Assembly (NCBI RefSeq): GCF_000586555.1
Contig: NZ_AZUC01000057.1
Coordinates: forward strand, 1 to 45,797
From: Sporosarcina sp. D27
GTDB lineage: Bacteria > Bacillota > Bacilli > Bacillales_A > Planococcaceae
DNA: 45,797 nucleotides
Direction: 5' to 3'
A model generated the notes under the pieces. That model ran no database searches and was not told where the DNA came from. It saw only the letters and a list, made by a program, of their open reading frames with translations. The translations under genes and the position numbers were made by a program. This document shows positions 34,338 through 44,678 of the stretch, in pieces; the stretch's first letter is position 1; each line of letters begins with the position of its first letter.

Positions 34338-34350
34338 TGATTAGAACAAT

Positions 34351-34809
34351 ACTTGGTTTGTCCCTTCTATTGGGCGCGGCGAGTTTCTAATTGCAGGAAC
34401 GATGTTGTCGTTTCTGTATTTCTACTTCTCGGTCAGCATATGTCAGAAACATGAGCTCGGTGAAATCACTTGGTACACGAATCTTATTGGCATGATAGGT
34501 TTGTTTACGGATGTTTCCTGGAAGGCGCTCCCGTCAACTATACAAGTGGATTGAACTTATTAGGCTTTGCTTATTGTCACGGCTATCGTGACGCATGGAT
34601 TGTGTACATACTTGTGGAATGGAGTCCTTCGGGAAGCGGGTGCATCGAACGTTGCGCTGTTTCCGAAAATTGGAACCGTTCATAGCGAGGGTTTTTAGTT
34701 ATGTGATCTTGCGAGATGTGCCACAGCTGGTTGGTGGATTCATCATCATTAAAGGAATTATCGTGTCGCTGCTGATTCAACAAGTCAGGAAGATTCAGGA
34801 GGAGAGTTA
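34351..34809 (+). pseudogene. Decayed copy of the 3' half of the EamA transporter gene
   Basis: Nucleotides align with 31431-31901 (both begin ACTTGGTTTGTCCCTT, both contain TTCTAATTGCAGGAACGATG and CCACAGCTGGTTGGTGGATTC). Single-base deletions (for example in the GTTTCTGTATTT stretch) and a larger gap break the frame, and no start is present. The similarity continues past the stop, through the terminator and into the repeat array. Confidence 0.9.
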
Positions 34810-34865
34810 GCCCGCGGAACTGAGGGTGCTGATTTAGGATTTATCATGCAGTTAGTGTTAGGATT

Positions 34866-34900
34866 AGACCTGTTTCGCCTTGGCGAGATGGGTCTTTTTT
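34866..34900 (+). terminator. Terminator copy following the EamA pseudogene
   Basis: AGACCTGTTTCGCC / GGCGAGATGGGTCT with TTTTTT. It is the duplicate of the terminator at 31959. Confidence 0.75.
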
Positions 34901-35480
34901 GTGTTGTCGATCACTTATGATCATTTCTTAATCACACGGAGTTATTTGCCTCTCACTCGTAAGGTTTTTTCCATCATATCTCTAGATTTCTCCGACACTC
35001 AGCGAAGTTTCTCGATAACGGGACACAATTCAACCGGTTTAAGGGATTAATTGGTAGCGCTACGCTTGTCGGAGGATAGGCTACCCCGCTGAGAGAAGCA
35101 GCTCCAGCGTTCTCCGACACTTCATGATGATTGTCCGTCACTGCGAGGGATTTCACCTCTACTCAAGTGAGTTTCTCGTTCACTTAAGAACATTTCTCCG
35201 ACACTCAGCGAAGTTTCTCGATAACGGGACACAATTCAACTAGTTTAAGGGATTAATTGGTAGCGCTGCGCTGGTCGGGGAATAGGCTACCCCCTGAGAG
35301 AAGTAGCTCCAACGTTCTCCGACACTTCATGATGATTGTCCGACACTGCGAGGGATTTCATCTCCACTCAAGTGAGTTTCTCGTTCACTTAAGAACATTT
35401 CTCCGACGCTCAGCAGAATTTCACGATAACGAGACACAATTCAACTGATATAAGGGATTAATTGGTATCCCTGCGCTTGA
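34901..35480. repeat. Intergenic 21-nt / 205-bp repeat array, locus 5 (nearly three copies)
   Basis: Conserved blocks TTTC(T/A)CGATAACG begin at 35008, 35214 and 35419, spaced 206 and 205 bp. Each ends GACACAATTCAAC and is followed by AAGGGATTAATTGGTA. The first two tails continue GCGCTRCGCT; the third reads TCCCTGCGCT. Units between them include TCTCCGACACTTCATGATGA and TTTCTCGTTCACTTAAG. Confidence 0.9.
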
Positions 35481-35505
35481 CATTACTGAGCTAATCCATG
35501 GCTAA

Positions 35506-35619
35506 AAGGTTAACGGTATTATCAAGCGAAGAATCGGTGTCGAGTCAAAATTCCATGCGGAAAGAGAGAAAACAGTCAGGCTATACATAGAAAAGCATTG
35601 TCTCAAACACAGCGAGTAG
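35506..35619 (+). pseudogene. Possible coding remnant (37 codons, no start)
   Basis: Between the repeat tail and the chemoreceptor promoter an open stretch reads KVNGIIKRRIGVESKFHAER then a basic, protein-like end ...YIEKHCLKHSE before a TAG. It has no start codon or ribosome site. I do not recognise the family. Confidence 0.2.
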
Positions 35620-35676
35620 GCTGTTTATTAGTCTAAATATACTAGGTTGATTTATGGGTATATTTCTAAAATTATG

Positions 35677-35705
35677 GTGACTTTAGACATCTATAAGACT
35701 ATAAT
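35677..35705 (+). promoter_or_regulatory. SigA-like promoter of chemoreceptor gene 1
   Basis: GTGACT - 17 bp - TATAAT, 75 bp upstream of the gene. The block TGACTTTAGAC and the TATAATTGT occur with the same spacing before chemoreceptor gene 2. Confidence 0.55.
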
Positions 35706-35780
35706 TGTTGATTGGGATGAAATGTAAGTACGTGTGTCTATTGTACTGTTACTAATTGTGAAAAAGGGAGTGACATGATT

Positions 35781-37469
35781 ATGAAGAAAAGAATTAAATT
35801 TAAAAGCATTAGATCACGCCTTTACTGGGCTTTTGGGATTGTTATGTTACTAGTGCTCGGATTAGGTTTTTTTACGTTGAATTCGGTGCAACGAGTTAAC
35901 GAGAAAACAAAGGACATTATTGAACACGACACTAAATTAGTTGCTGCAGATTTAAAGCTCGCAAATGCGATGGCTAGTCGAATGTCTGCTGTGCGAGCGT
36001 ATATGTTATTCGGGGAAGAGCAATACAAAGAGGAATTCGAGTCTTTAACGGAATATGCAACTAATCTTCAAGGAGAGACTGAGAAGTTAGATGGGAATTT
36101 TGGAGATTTAGGAGATAGGGCTACTACTTGGACTGAAAAATTATCGACAGATGTTATTGATATGTACGACCAAAACCGGAAAGAGCGGGCCATCAAGAAT
36201 TTGGAGAGTTTGTCTGTAGAGGGCACGGAATTGATTGCTGAGTATCATAGAGTCGCGAATAAGCGTGAAAAACAAACGGTTACTCATGGTGATGAAATCA
36301 TTTACAGTGGAAGAATTACGCTGAGGTGGGTGCTAGCAGTCTCACTTCTGACATTGATAGTCAGCGGCTTATCTTCTGCTCTTACGACGCGTGTCATTAC
36401 TAGACCGCTTATTCAAGTAAGGGATCGTATGAAATTGATGGCAGAAGGGGATTTAAGTAGGGAACCACTAGAAATTTTGTCGTCAGATGAAGCAGGACAG
36501 CTTGCGGTTGCGATGAATGCAATGAGTGAAAATACACGTAATATGCTGAATCACATCAATGATGTGTCGTCATCCGTTTCTGCGCATAGTGAAGAACTGA
36601 CACAGTCATCAACTGAAGTGAACCAAGCTTCTGCGCAAATTGCAGTGACGATGCAGGAATTGACCTCTGGAATTGAAAGTGAAGCAAATACTGCTACCGA
36701 TTTGGCGATGGCGATGGAACGTTTTGCGGAACGTGTAGAAAGTGCAAATGCACGAGGCGAGAAGATTCAAAAAGCTTCTGAAAACGTTATGGAACAGACG
36801 AAAAACGGAGAGGCTTTAATGGAATCGTCCACTGAGCAGATGCAACGGATTGATGCGATTGTCCAAGAAGCTGTCACGAAAATAAAAGGATTGGATGTCC
36901 AGTCACAAGAAATTTCGAAGCTTGTCGTTGTGATTAAAGATATTGCGGATCAGACGAATCTGTTGGCATTGAATGCAGCGATTGAAGCAGCTCGTGCTGG
37001 AGAGCATGGTAAAGGATTTGCGGTTGTCGCAGAAGAAGTGCGGAAACTCGCAGAACAAGTAGCAGTTTCTGTGACGGATATCACAGGAATTGTAGGTACG
37101 ATTCAACAGGAATCGAGCAGCGTAGCGGGATCTCTTGAGTCTGGATACCAGGAGGTTGAAAGAGGGACTGCTCAACTATTGACGACACATGAGACGTTTG
37201 CTGAGATAAGTAGTGCTGTCAACGAAATGGCTACGAATATCGGCGTTATTTCGGAGAACCTATCTGAGATTGCGGCAGGAAGTGAAGAGATGAGCGAGTC
37301 AGTAGAAGAAATTGCAGCGATTTCTGAGCAATCGGCTGCCGGTGTTCAAGAGACGGCAGCTGCTTCAGAGCAGACGAGCAGCTCAATGGAAGAATTAGCG
37401 GGTAGTTGTGCGCAACTTGCGGTGTTAGGACAAGATTTAAATGAACTGGTAAATGAATTTAAGCTGTAA
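35781..37469 (+). CDS. Methyl-accepting chemotaxis protein 1
   Basis: The protein has 562 residues from the ATG at 35781 (AGGGAG 10 nt upstream; the ATG at 35775 is too close). A membrane segment (about 14-32), an extracytoplasmic four-helix-type sensing domain (about 35-175), a second membrane segment (about 178-203), HAMP (about 205-260) and a long cytoplasmic signalling coiled coil. The hairpin tip [26 protein letters not shown] is the conserved CheA/CheW contact. It senses an unknown ligand outside and signals to the flagellar machinery. It is strongly similar to the receptor at 38067 from the second membrane segment on. Confidence 0.93.
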   Translation: MKKRIKFKSIRSRLYWAFGIVMLLVLGLGFFTLNSVQRVNEKTKDIIEHDTKLVAADLKLANAMASRMSAVRAYMLFGEEQYKEEFESLTEYATNLQGETEKLDGNFGDLGDRATTWTEKLSTDVIDMYDQNRKERAIKNLESLSVEGTELIAEYHRVANKREKQTVTHGDEIIYSGRITLRWVLAVSLLTLIVSGLSSALTTRVITRPLIQVRDRMKLMAEGDLSREPLEILSSDEAGQLAVAMNAMSENTRNMLNHINDVSSSVSAHSEELTQSSTEVNQASAQIAVTMQELTSGIESEANTATDLAMAMERFAERVESANARGEKIQKASENVMEQTKNGEALMESSTEQMQRIDAIVQEAVTKIKGLDVQSQEISKLVVVIKDIADQTNLLALNAAIEAARAGEHGKGFAVVAEEVRKLAEQVAVSVTDITGIVGTIQQESSSVAGSLESGYQEVERGTAQLLTTHETFAEISSAVNEMATNIGVISENLSEIAAGSEEMSESVEEIAAISEQSAAGVQETAAASEQTSSSMEELAGSCAQLAVLGQDLNELVNEFKL

Positions 37470-37509
37470 GAGAATGGATTTCACTTACTTAATTAGTTTT
37501 AACAAAATA

Positions 37510-37542
37510 GTAGCCTCTCCAAATGGAGCAGGTTACTTTTTT
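37510..37542 (+). terminator. Rho-independent terminator after chemoreceptor gene 1
   Basis: Imperfect hairpin GTAGCCTCTCC / GGAGCAGGTTAC with a following TTTTTTG. Confidence 0.65.
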
Positions 37543-37597
37543 GTTTCATCCAAATGAGTCATGAGTTCATCTAGCCTTCTTAAGGCTATCTAGTAAA

Positions 37598-37696
37598 CTA
37601 TTCAAATTCTTTGAGATTTTTTTCTGCAGAGGTCATATTGCCTTGTTCGTAATGCGATGCTGGTGACTTTGTAAACAAGTCCTTTAGCGTTTCTCT
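37598..37696 (-). pseudogene. Short C-terminal coding remnant (FIMAH-like)
   Basis: A 32-codon open stretch without a start codon reads RETLKDLFTKSPASHYEQGN then MTSAEKNLKEFE and a stop. The pattern resembles the C-terminal FIMAH helical repeat of secreted Bacillales proteins (LKQAEHQLEKG...AAKHLEDF). A hairpin (TAGCCTT/AAGGCTA, 37572-37588) follows the stop on that strand. A stop codon just upstream shows the rest of the gene is gone. The remaining gap to 37970 shows nothing I recognise. Confidence 0.3.
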
Positions 37697-37970
37697 CTAT
37701 TTATAGTGTAAAACTACAAATTTGGATGTACCGAGGATTTATCGGATATACGCGTAAATAAAGATTGTAGACAACGGGACTAGAACAAATTGCAGCTTAC
37801 GGTTAGGTCTATATGTTTAGAACATAGAGTATGAATTAGGAGAAAAAATTCTTGGGTCATTAATAAGAATGGTTCCAGTAGAGAGAGTTAGTGAAAAACG
37901 GTTAGAATTAAACGATACTTCCTTCCTTTTTTCTATTTTAAAATAATACATTAAAAAAACATAAAAATTA

Positions 37971-37999
37971 ATGACTTTAGACCTTGAAAAGAATATAAT
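37971..37999 (+). promoter_or_regulatory. SigA-like promoter of chemoreceptor gene 2
   Basis: ATGACT - 17 bp - TATAAT, sharing TGACTTTAGAC and TATAATTGT with the promoter at 35677. It lies 68 bp upstream of the start codon. Confidence 0.55.
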
Positions 38000-38066
38000 T
38001 GTGATTAGGTAATATGTAATACATACTACAAGTGCGGTTCAAAAGAATCGTGAGAAGGAGAACGTG

Positions 38067-39761
38067 ATGAAGAGGCGAGTTGGTTTTAAAAGTGTGAAAA
38101 GTAGATTGTTGACGGCATTTGGTGTGGTAGTCTTATTAGTCCTCGCGTTAGGTATTTATACGATACTGTCAGTTAACGCAGTTAATCAAAAGACCCAGGA
38201 GATTGTTGAAACAGATACTCAGTTAATGGCTATAGATTTGAAGTTGGCGAATACAATGGCAGGACGTATGTCCGCAGTTCGTGCCTATGTATTATTCGGT
38301 GATGAACAATACAAAGAAGAATTTTTCTCTTTAACAGACTCGGGTATTGAATTACAGGCTGAAGCTGAAAAGGTCGGGACATCTGACGAGTTCGGTGACT
38401 TAGTCGATAAAATGATCAACTGGCGCAAGAAGTTATCCACCGATGTCATAGATGTGTACGATCAAAATCGAAAAGAACGTGCCGCTAAAAATCTGGAGGG
38501 TTTGTCTGAAGAAGGCACAGAATTGATCGCTGAATATCATAAAATTGCTGACGAGCGTGAAAAACTGACGGAAAAGCATGGGGAAGAGATTATTGCGAGT
38601 GGAAAACAGACACTTGTTTGGATTTCAATCGTGCTACTTCTAGTTCTCGTAATCAGTATTGGAGCAGCCTTGTTTACGGCACGTGTGATAACAGTTCCAA
38701 TTAAGAGTGTAATGGAGCGCATGAAATTAATTGCTGATGGTGATCTGAGCCATGAACCGTTAGATGTCACTTCTCGTGACGAAGTGGGCCAACTCGCAGC
38801 AGCTACGAATGAAATGAGTGGGCACACGCGTGAAATGCTCAATGACATTAATGATGTTTCTTCATCTGTTTCAGCCCATAGTGAGGAATTGACTCAATCT
38901 TCGACGGAAGTGAATACGGCGTCACAACAAATCGCAGTGACAATGCAAGAATTGACTTCAGGAATCGAAAGTGAAGCAAATGCCGCAACTGATTTGGCGA
39001 TGATGATGGAACGTTTTGTGGAACGGGTTGAAGATGCAAACCAAAAAGGTGAAGCTATTCAACAGACATCAAAAAATGTTTTGGATCAGACAGCCAATGG
39101 TGCTCAATTGATGGAATCTTCTACTGAACAGATGCAGCGGATTGACGCAATCGTGCAAGAAGCTGTTACGAAAATCAAAGGATTGGATGTCCAGTCGCAA
39201 GAAATTTCGAAGCTTGTCGTTGTGATAAAGGATATTGCTGATCAGACAAATCTGTTGGCATTGAATGCAGCGATTGAAGCAGCGCGCGCCGGAGAACACG
39301 GTAAAGGATTTGCCGTTGTAGCAGAAGAAGTTCGCAAACTGGCTGAACAAGTAGCTGTATCTGTGACAGATATTACCGGGATTGTCGGAACGATTCAGCA
39401 AGAGTCAAGCAGTGTAGCAGGGTCCCTTGAGTCCGGATATGAAGAAGTGGAAAAAGGAACTGCACAATTGAAGACGACACGGGAAACGTTTGATGAAATT
39501 AGTGGCGCTGTCAACAAGATGACCACTGATATAGGTATCATTTCTCAAAACCTTGAAGAGATTGCGGCCGGAAGTGAAGAAATGAGTGAGTCGGTTGAAG
39601 AAATCGCAGCTATATCCGAGCAATCGGCTGCGGGCGTTCAAGAGACGGCAGCTGCTTCGCAACAAACGAGCAGTTCGATGGAAGAAGTGGCGGGCAGTTC
39701 TGCACAACTTGCACAACTTGCCGAAAACTTGAATGGACTGGTACGAGAATTTAAGTTGTAA
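38067..39761 (+). CDS. Methyl-accepting chemotaxis protein 2
   Basis: The protein has 564 residues from the ATG at 38067 (AAGGAG 6 nt upstream). The same architecture as chemoreceptor 1: two membrane segments flanking a four-helix-type sensor, HAMP, and a signalling domain with the same tip sequence. Around the tip (from [20 protein letters not shown] to [15 protein letters not shown]) the two proteins are identical over about 100 residues, although the DNA differs at many silent sites. The sensor halves are more divergent, so the pair probably reads related but distinct ligands. Confidence 0.93.
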   Translation: MKRRVGFKSVKSRLLTAFGVVVLLVLALGIYTILSVNAVNQKTQEIVETDTQLMAIDLKLANTMAGRMSAVRAYVLFGDEQYKEEFFSLTDSGIELQAEAEKVGTSDEFGDLVDKMINWRKKLSTDVIDVYDQNRKERAAKNLEGLSEEGTELIAEYHKIADEREKLTEKHGEEIIASGKQTLVWISIVLLLVLVISIGAALFTARVITVPIKSVMERMKLIADGDLSHEPLDVTSRDEVGQLAAATNEMSGHTREMLNDINDVSSSVSAHSEELTQSSTEVNTASQQIAVTMQELTSGIESEANAATDLAMMMERFVERVEDANQKGEAIQQTSKNVLDQTANGAQLMESSTEQMQRIDAIVQEAVTKIKGLDVQSQEISKLVVVIKDIADQTNLLALNAAIEAARAGEHGKGFAVVAEEVRKLAEQVAVSVTDITGIVGTIQQESSSVAGSLESGYEEVEKGTAQLKTTRETFDEISGAVNKMTTDIGIISQNLEEIAAGSEEMSESVEEIAAISEQSAAGVQETAAASQQTSSSMEEVAGSSAQLAQLAENLNGLVREFKL

Positions 39762-39780
39762 GGGATTAAGGTTGGAGAAG

Positions 39781-39814
39781 AGCTCATCTGCAGGAAATGC
39801 GGGTGGGTTTTTTT
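39781..39814 (+). terminator. Rho-independent terminator after chemoreceptor gene 2
   Basis: CTCATCTGC / GCGGGTGGG pairs with several G-U pairs, followed by TTTTTTT. Confidence 0.65.
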
Positions 39815-39837
39815 GTTCGCCGTAATTAGCACTAGCT

Positions 39838-39975
39838 GGGGATAATCGGAAAGATAATTGCGGAAATCGGCATTATCGTGTGCAGAATCGGAAACATGAG
39901 GGGAATAATCGGCAACATCAGAGAATTAATCGGAATCTGGACACAATTCAACGCTGATAAGAGGACTGATTTGCA
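39838..39975. repeat. AATCGG-type 21-nt repeat array
   Basis: Five consecutive units of 21-22 nt start with ATAATCGGAAAG, AAATCGGCATTA, AATCGGAAACAT, AATCGGCAACAT and AATCGGAATCTGG. The last runs into GGACACAATTCAACGCTGATA, the same ending as the TTTCTCC-type arrays. Confidence 0.7.
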
Positions 39976-40049
39976 ACAATTCGTTTACCTACACCTAATT
40001 CGAAATTAGCTGATTCATAGGGGGCAAGTATAGTGACTGTTAGCCCAAA

Positions 40050-40088
40050 CAAAAACGACATCTCGCTATTTAAGGAGATGTCGTTTTT
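40050..40088 (-). terminator. Rho-independent terminator of gbsR
   Basis: Arms AACGACATCTC / GAGATGTCGTT, with T-runs on both sides. It adjoins the gbsR stop. Confidence 0.85.
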
Positions 40089-40089
40089 A

Positions 40090-40632
40090 TTATGCTTCTT
40101 CTTCTAATCTAGGAACCAGGTCGAATATCTTTTGGTCTTCGAACGCATCGATGAGTCGGTCGAGCCAGTCGTAATATTCGCGGATGTATAGTAATTTTTC
40201 GATATCTGTCTCGATAACTGCGAGGAGTTCATCAGTTATGTCGTCAGCGTTTTTAAGTTCTTTCAACTCAGCCAATGATTTTCGGATTGCGGCCGTATGT
40301 AACGAGACGGCTCTTCTCCATTTGACGGTGAACATGTCGACGAAAATCTGATACCAGTCATCTTTTACTTCATATAAGTCTTTACGGACTCCGCGTTCCC
40401 ATACCCGATCGACCAGTTTGGCTTCTGAAAGCGAACGGATCGATGTACTCATACTCGTTTTACTCATTCCGAGTTCTGCGGACATGTCATCCAAGGTGAG
40501 TGGACGATTTTCAAAAAACATCATACCGAATTGTCTCCCAGCTGAAGGCGGGAGTCCGTAGAGATGGATGTTTTGTGCAATCGATTCGGTGATTCGTTTA
40601 CGGGATTTTTCTAGTTTTTCGTACGCATCCAT
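40090..40632 (-). CDS. gbsR: GbsR/OpcR-like choline- or betaine-responsive repressor
   Basis: The protein has 180 residues, the length of B. subtilis GbsR, from an ATG with AAGGAGG 10 nt upstream. A MarR/GbsR-type winged helix (about 46-75) contains LTLDDMSAELGMSKTSMSTSIRSL, and the preceding LYGLPPSAGRQFGMMFF is typical of the GbsR group. The C-terminal part is helical and should carry the ligand site. In B. subtilis GbsR is a choline-sensing repressor of betaine synthesis and choline uptake genes. Here it is divergent from a betaine importer, so that operon is the likely target. The related OpcR is an alternative name. Confidence 0.88.
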   Translation of the reverse strand: MDAYEKLEKSRKRITESIAQNIHLYGLPPSAGRQFGMMFFENRPLTLDDMSAELGMSKTSMSTSIRSLSEAKLVDRVWERGVRKDLYEVKDDWYQIFVDMFTVKWRRAVSLHTAAIRKSLAELKELKNADDITDELLAVIETDIEKLLYIREYYDWLDRLIDAFEDQKIFDLVPRLEEEA

Positions 40633-40722
40633 CAGGGATGATCCTCCTTGTGATGAACTATTTTCATCATTCTTTGAACACTTCAGTATAGCTTAGAACA
40701 GATGAAAATGAAAAGCAATCAA

Positions 40723-40746
40723 TACGTACAGAAAAAACTGTACGTA
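40723..40746. promoter_or_regulatory. Candidate GbsR operator
   Basis: Perfect inverted repeat TACGTACAG - 6 A - CTGTACGTA midway between gbsR and opuAA. Its position between divergent promoters suits a shared operator. Assignment to GbsR is inference. Confidence 0.5.
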
Positions 40747-40766
40747 CAATTTGTAAAGTGAATAAT

Positions 40767-40795
40767 TTGTATTACAAACAGATTACAGCTATACT
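40767..40795 (+). promoter_or_regulatory. Promoter of the opuA operon
   Basis: TTGTAT - 17 bp - TATACT, about 35 bp upstream of opuAA. A second palindrome, TTTGTATTACAAA (40766-40778), covers the -35 box and may be another regulator site. Confidence 0.6.
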
Positions 40796-40830
40796 ATGAA
40801 ACATCGTGAAAATTGAATCGGGGGGTTCGC

Positions 40831-42085
40831 ATGGAAGAGGCAATGTTAAAGAAGAAAATTGAAGTGAAAAACGCGTCGAAAATCTTCGGAAAATCGAGCA
40901 AACGCGCTGCTCAACTTCTTAAAGAAGGCAAAACGAAGAAAGAGATATTGAAAGAAACGGGTGCAACTGTCGGTGTCAATAACGTTGCGTTCGATGTGCT
41001 GGATGGTGAAATTTTTGTCATCATGGGTCTTTCCGGAAGCGGGAAATCGACACTTGTGCGCCTACTGAATCGTTTAATCGATCCGACATCCGGTCAAATT
41101 TTATTGGACGGAGAAGACATTGTGAAGATGAACAAAGAGCAACTTCGCAATGTCCGTCGGAAGAAAATTGGAATGGTGTTCCAAAACTTCGCATTATTTC
41201 CTCACCGAACGATTTTGGAGAATACAGAGTATGGTCTTGAAATTCAAGGCGTTGCAAAAGATGAACGCAACAACCAAGCAATTGAATCGTTACGTCTTGT
41301 GGGATTAGCGGGCTATGAATCTCAATATCCAGGGCAGCTGAGTGGGGGTATGCAGCAGCGTGTCGGGCTTGCTCGTGCGCTCGCAAATAATCCTGACATT
41401 TTACTGATGGATGAGGCGTTTAGTGCACTCGATCCATTGATACGTAAAGATATGCAGGACGAATTGCTCCAGTTGCACGAAGATATGGGGAAGACGATCA
41501 TCTTCATCACCCATGATTTGGATGAAGCACTCCGTATTGGCGATCGAATTGCACTCATGAAAGATGGAGAAATCGTGCAAATCGGTACGCCAGAAGAGAT
41601 TCTGATGAATCCTTCGAATGACTACGTTGAGCGTTTCGTTGAAGACGTTGACTTGTCCAAAGTGCTGACGGCGAATCACATTATGAAGCATGCCGATACG
41701 GTACAAATCGATAGAGGACCACGTGTTGCGCTTCGTTTAATGGAAAGTCTACGGATTTCTTCGATTTATGTAGTAGATAAAGGTGGCAGACTAATGGGCG
41801 CGCTCACTGCTCAAGATGCGGTTGCTGCTGCAGAGAAAAATCTTAAAATCGAGGATGTATTGATTACAGATGTCATCACGACAACGGGTGAAAGCGTTCT
41901 TACGGATCTCTTTGATATCGTTTCTACAGCAACGATACCTGTTGCGGTTGTCGACGAAAAGAACCGTTTGAAAGGCATTATTATTCGTGGTGCCATGATT
42001 GGCGCACTTGCCGGTGACAATCAATTCATCAACGAAAACGGCGAAATTTCAGATTCTGATCAGGTAGAAACGGAGGTGACGGCGC

Positions 42086-42093
<8 letters not shown>
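40831..42093 (+). CDS. opuAA: Glycine betaine ABC transporter ATP-binding protein with CBS domains (OpuAA)
   Basis: The protein has 420 residues from the ATG at 40831 (GGGGGG 5 nt upstream). The OpuA/ProV-specific N-terminal helix (KIFGKSSKRAAQLLKEGKTKKEILKETG) precedes Walker A GLSGSGKST (67-75), the signature LSGGMQQRVGLARAL, and Walker B ILLMDEAFSALDP. Two CBS motifs occupy about 280-400 (RISSIYVVDKGGRLMGALTAQD, TIPVAVVDEKNRLKGIIIRGA); in OpuA these sense ionic strength or nucleotides. It drives uptake of glycine betaine as a compatible solute. It overlaps opuAB by 8 nt. Confidence 0.95.
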
Positions 42094-43836
<1,743 letters not shown>

Positions 43837-43853
43837 GATGGAATGCAATAGGA

Positions 43854-43893
43854 GACCCCGCTGGCTGATGTGTTTGGCTGGCGGGGTTTTTGT
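43854..43893 (+). terminator. Rho-independent terminator of the opuA operon
   Basis: ACCCCGC / GCGGGGT arms with TTTTTG. The repeat array at 43891 begins at its T-run. Confidence 0.75.
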
Positions 43894-44640
43894 GTTGTCG
43901 ATCAGTTGCGTGAGATTGTCCGTCACTGGGAGTGGATTGTTCATCAGATGGGCATGTTTCTTCATCACATAGCCCAATTTCTCCGACACATAGGGGAGTT
44001 TCTCGATAACGGGACACAATCCAGCATGGTTAAGGGATTAATTGGTAGCGCTACGCTTGTTGAGGGATGGGCTTTCTCGTTGTGAGAGGGCTGGGAGCGT
44101 TCTCGATCAGTTGCATGGGATTGTCCGTCACTGGGAGTGGATTGTTCATCAGCTGGGGGTGATTCACCATCAGATAGCCCAATTTCTCCGACACATAGGG
44201 AAGTTTCTCGATAACAGGACACAATTCGGCATGGTTAAGGGATTAATTGGTAGCGCTACGCTTGTTGAGGGATGGGCTTTCTGGTTGTGAGAGGGCTGGG
44301 ATTGTTCTCGATCAGTTGCGTGAGATTGTCCGTCACTGGGAGTGGATTGTTCATCAGATGGGCATGGTTCTTCATCACATAGCCCAATTTCTCCGACACA
44401 TAGGGGAGTTTCTCGATAACGGGACACAATTCAGCATGGTTAAGGGATTAATTGGTAGCGCTACGCTTGTTGAGGGATGGGCTTTCTGGTTGTGAAAGGG
44501 CTGGGATCGTTCTCGATCTGTTGCGTGGGATTCTCCGACACTGGGGGTGGATTGTTCATCAGATGGGTGTGGTTCTTCATCACATAGCCCAATTTCTCCG
44601 ACACATAGGGGAGTTTCTCGATAACGGGACACAATTCCAA
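43891..44640. repeat. Intergenic tandem repeat array, locus 6: 205-bp unit, about 3.6 copies
   Basis: Conserved blocks TTTCTCGATAAC begin at 43999, 44204, 44409 and 44614, exactly 205 bp apart. Each unit contains GATTGTCCGTCACTGGGAG-like, GTTCATCAG-, CATCACATAGCCCAA-, and TTTCTCCGACACATAGGG units of 21 nt, then GACACAATTC, a GGTTAAGGGATTAATTGG link, and the palindromic GTAGCGCTAC followed by GCTTGTTGAGGGATGGGC. Copies within this locus are more alike than copies between loci. Reverse-strand ORFs over it are products of the 21-nt (7-codon) phase. Confidence 0.95.
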
Positions 44641-44652
44641 CCATATTCGATC

Positions 44653-44678
44653 AAAAAAACACTCGGATGAGAGTGTTT
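44653..44678 (-). terminator. Rho-independent terminator of the NERD-domain gene
   Basis: On the - strand AAACACTC / GAGTGTTT arms followed by a run of T. It overlaps the gene's stop codon. Confidence 0.75.

Noticed and set aside
34470..34810. Short ORFs resembling an EamA C-terminus
   Set aside because: They are pieces of the frameshifted duplicate of the EamA gene, not new genes.
43965..44644. Four reverse-strand ORFs of about 85 residues (MSRYRETPLCVGEIGLCDEE-like) and matching forward ORFs
   Set aside because: They lie wholly on the 205-bp repeats. The 7-residue periodicity is a by-product of the 21-nt DNA phase, both strands are equally open, and there are no ribosome sites.
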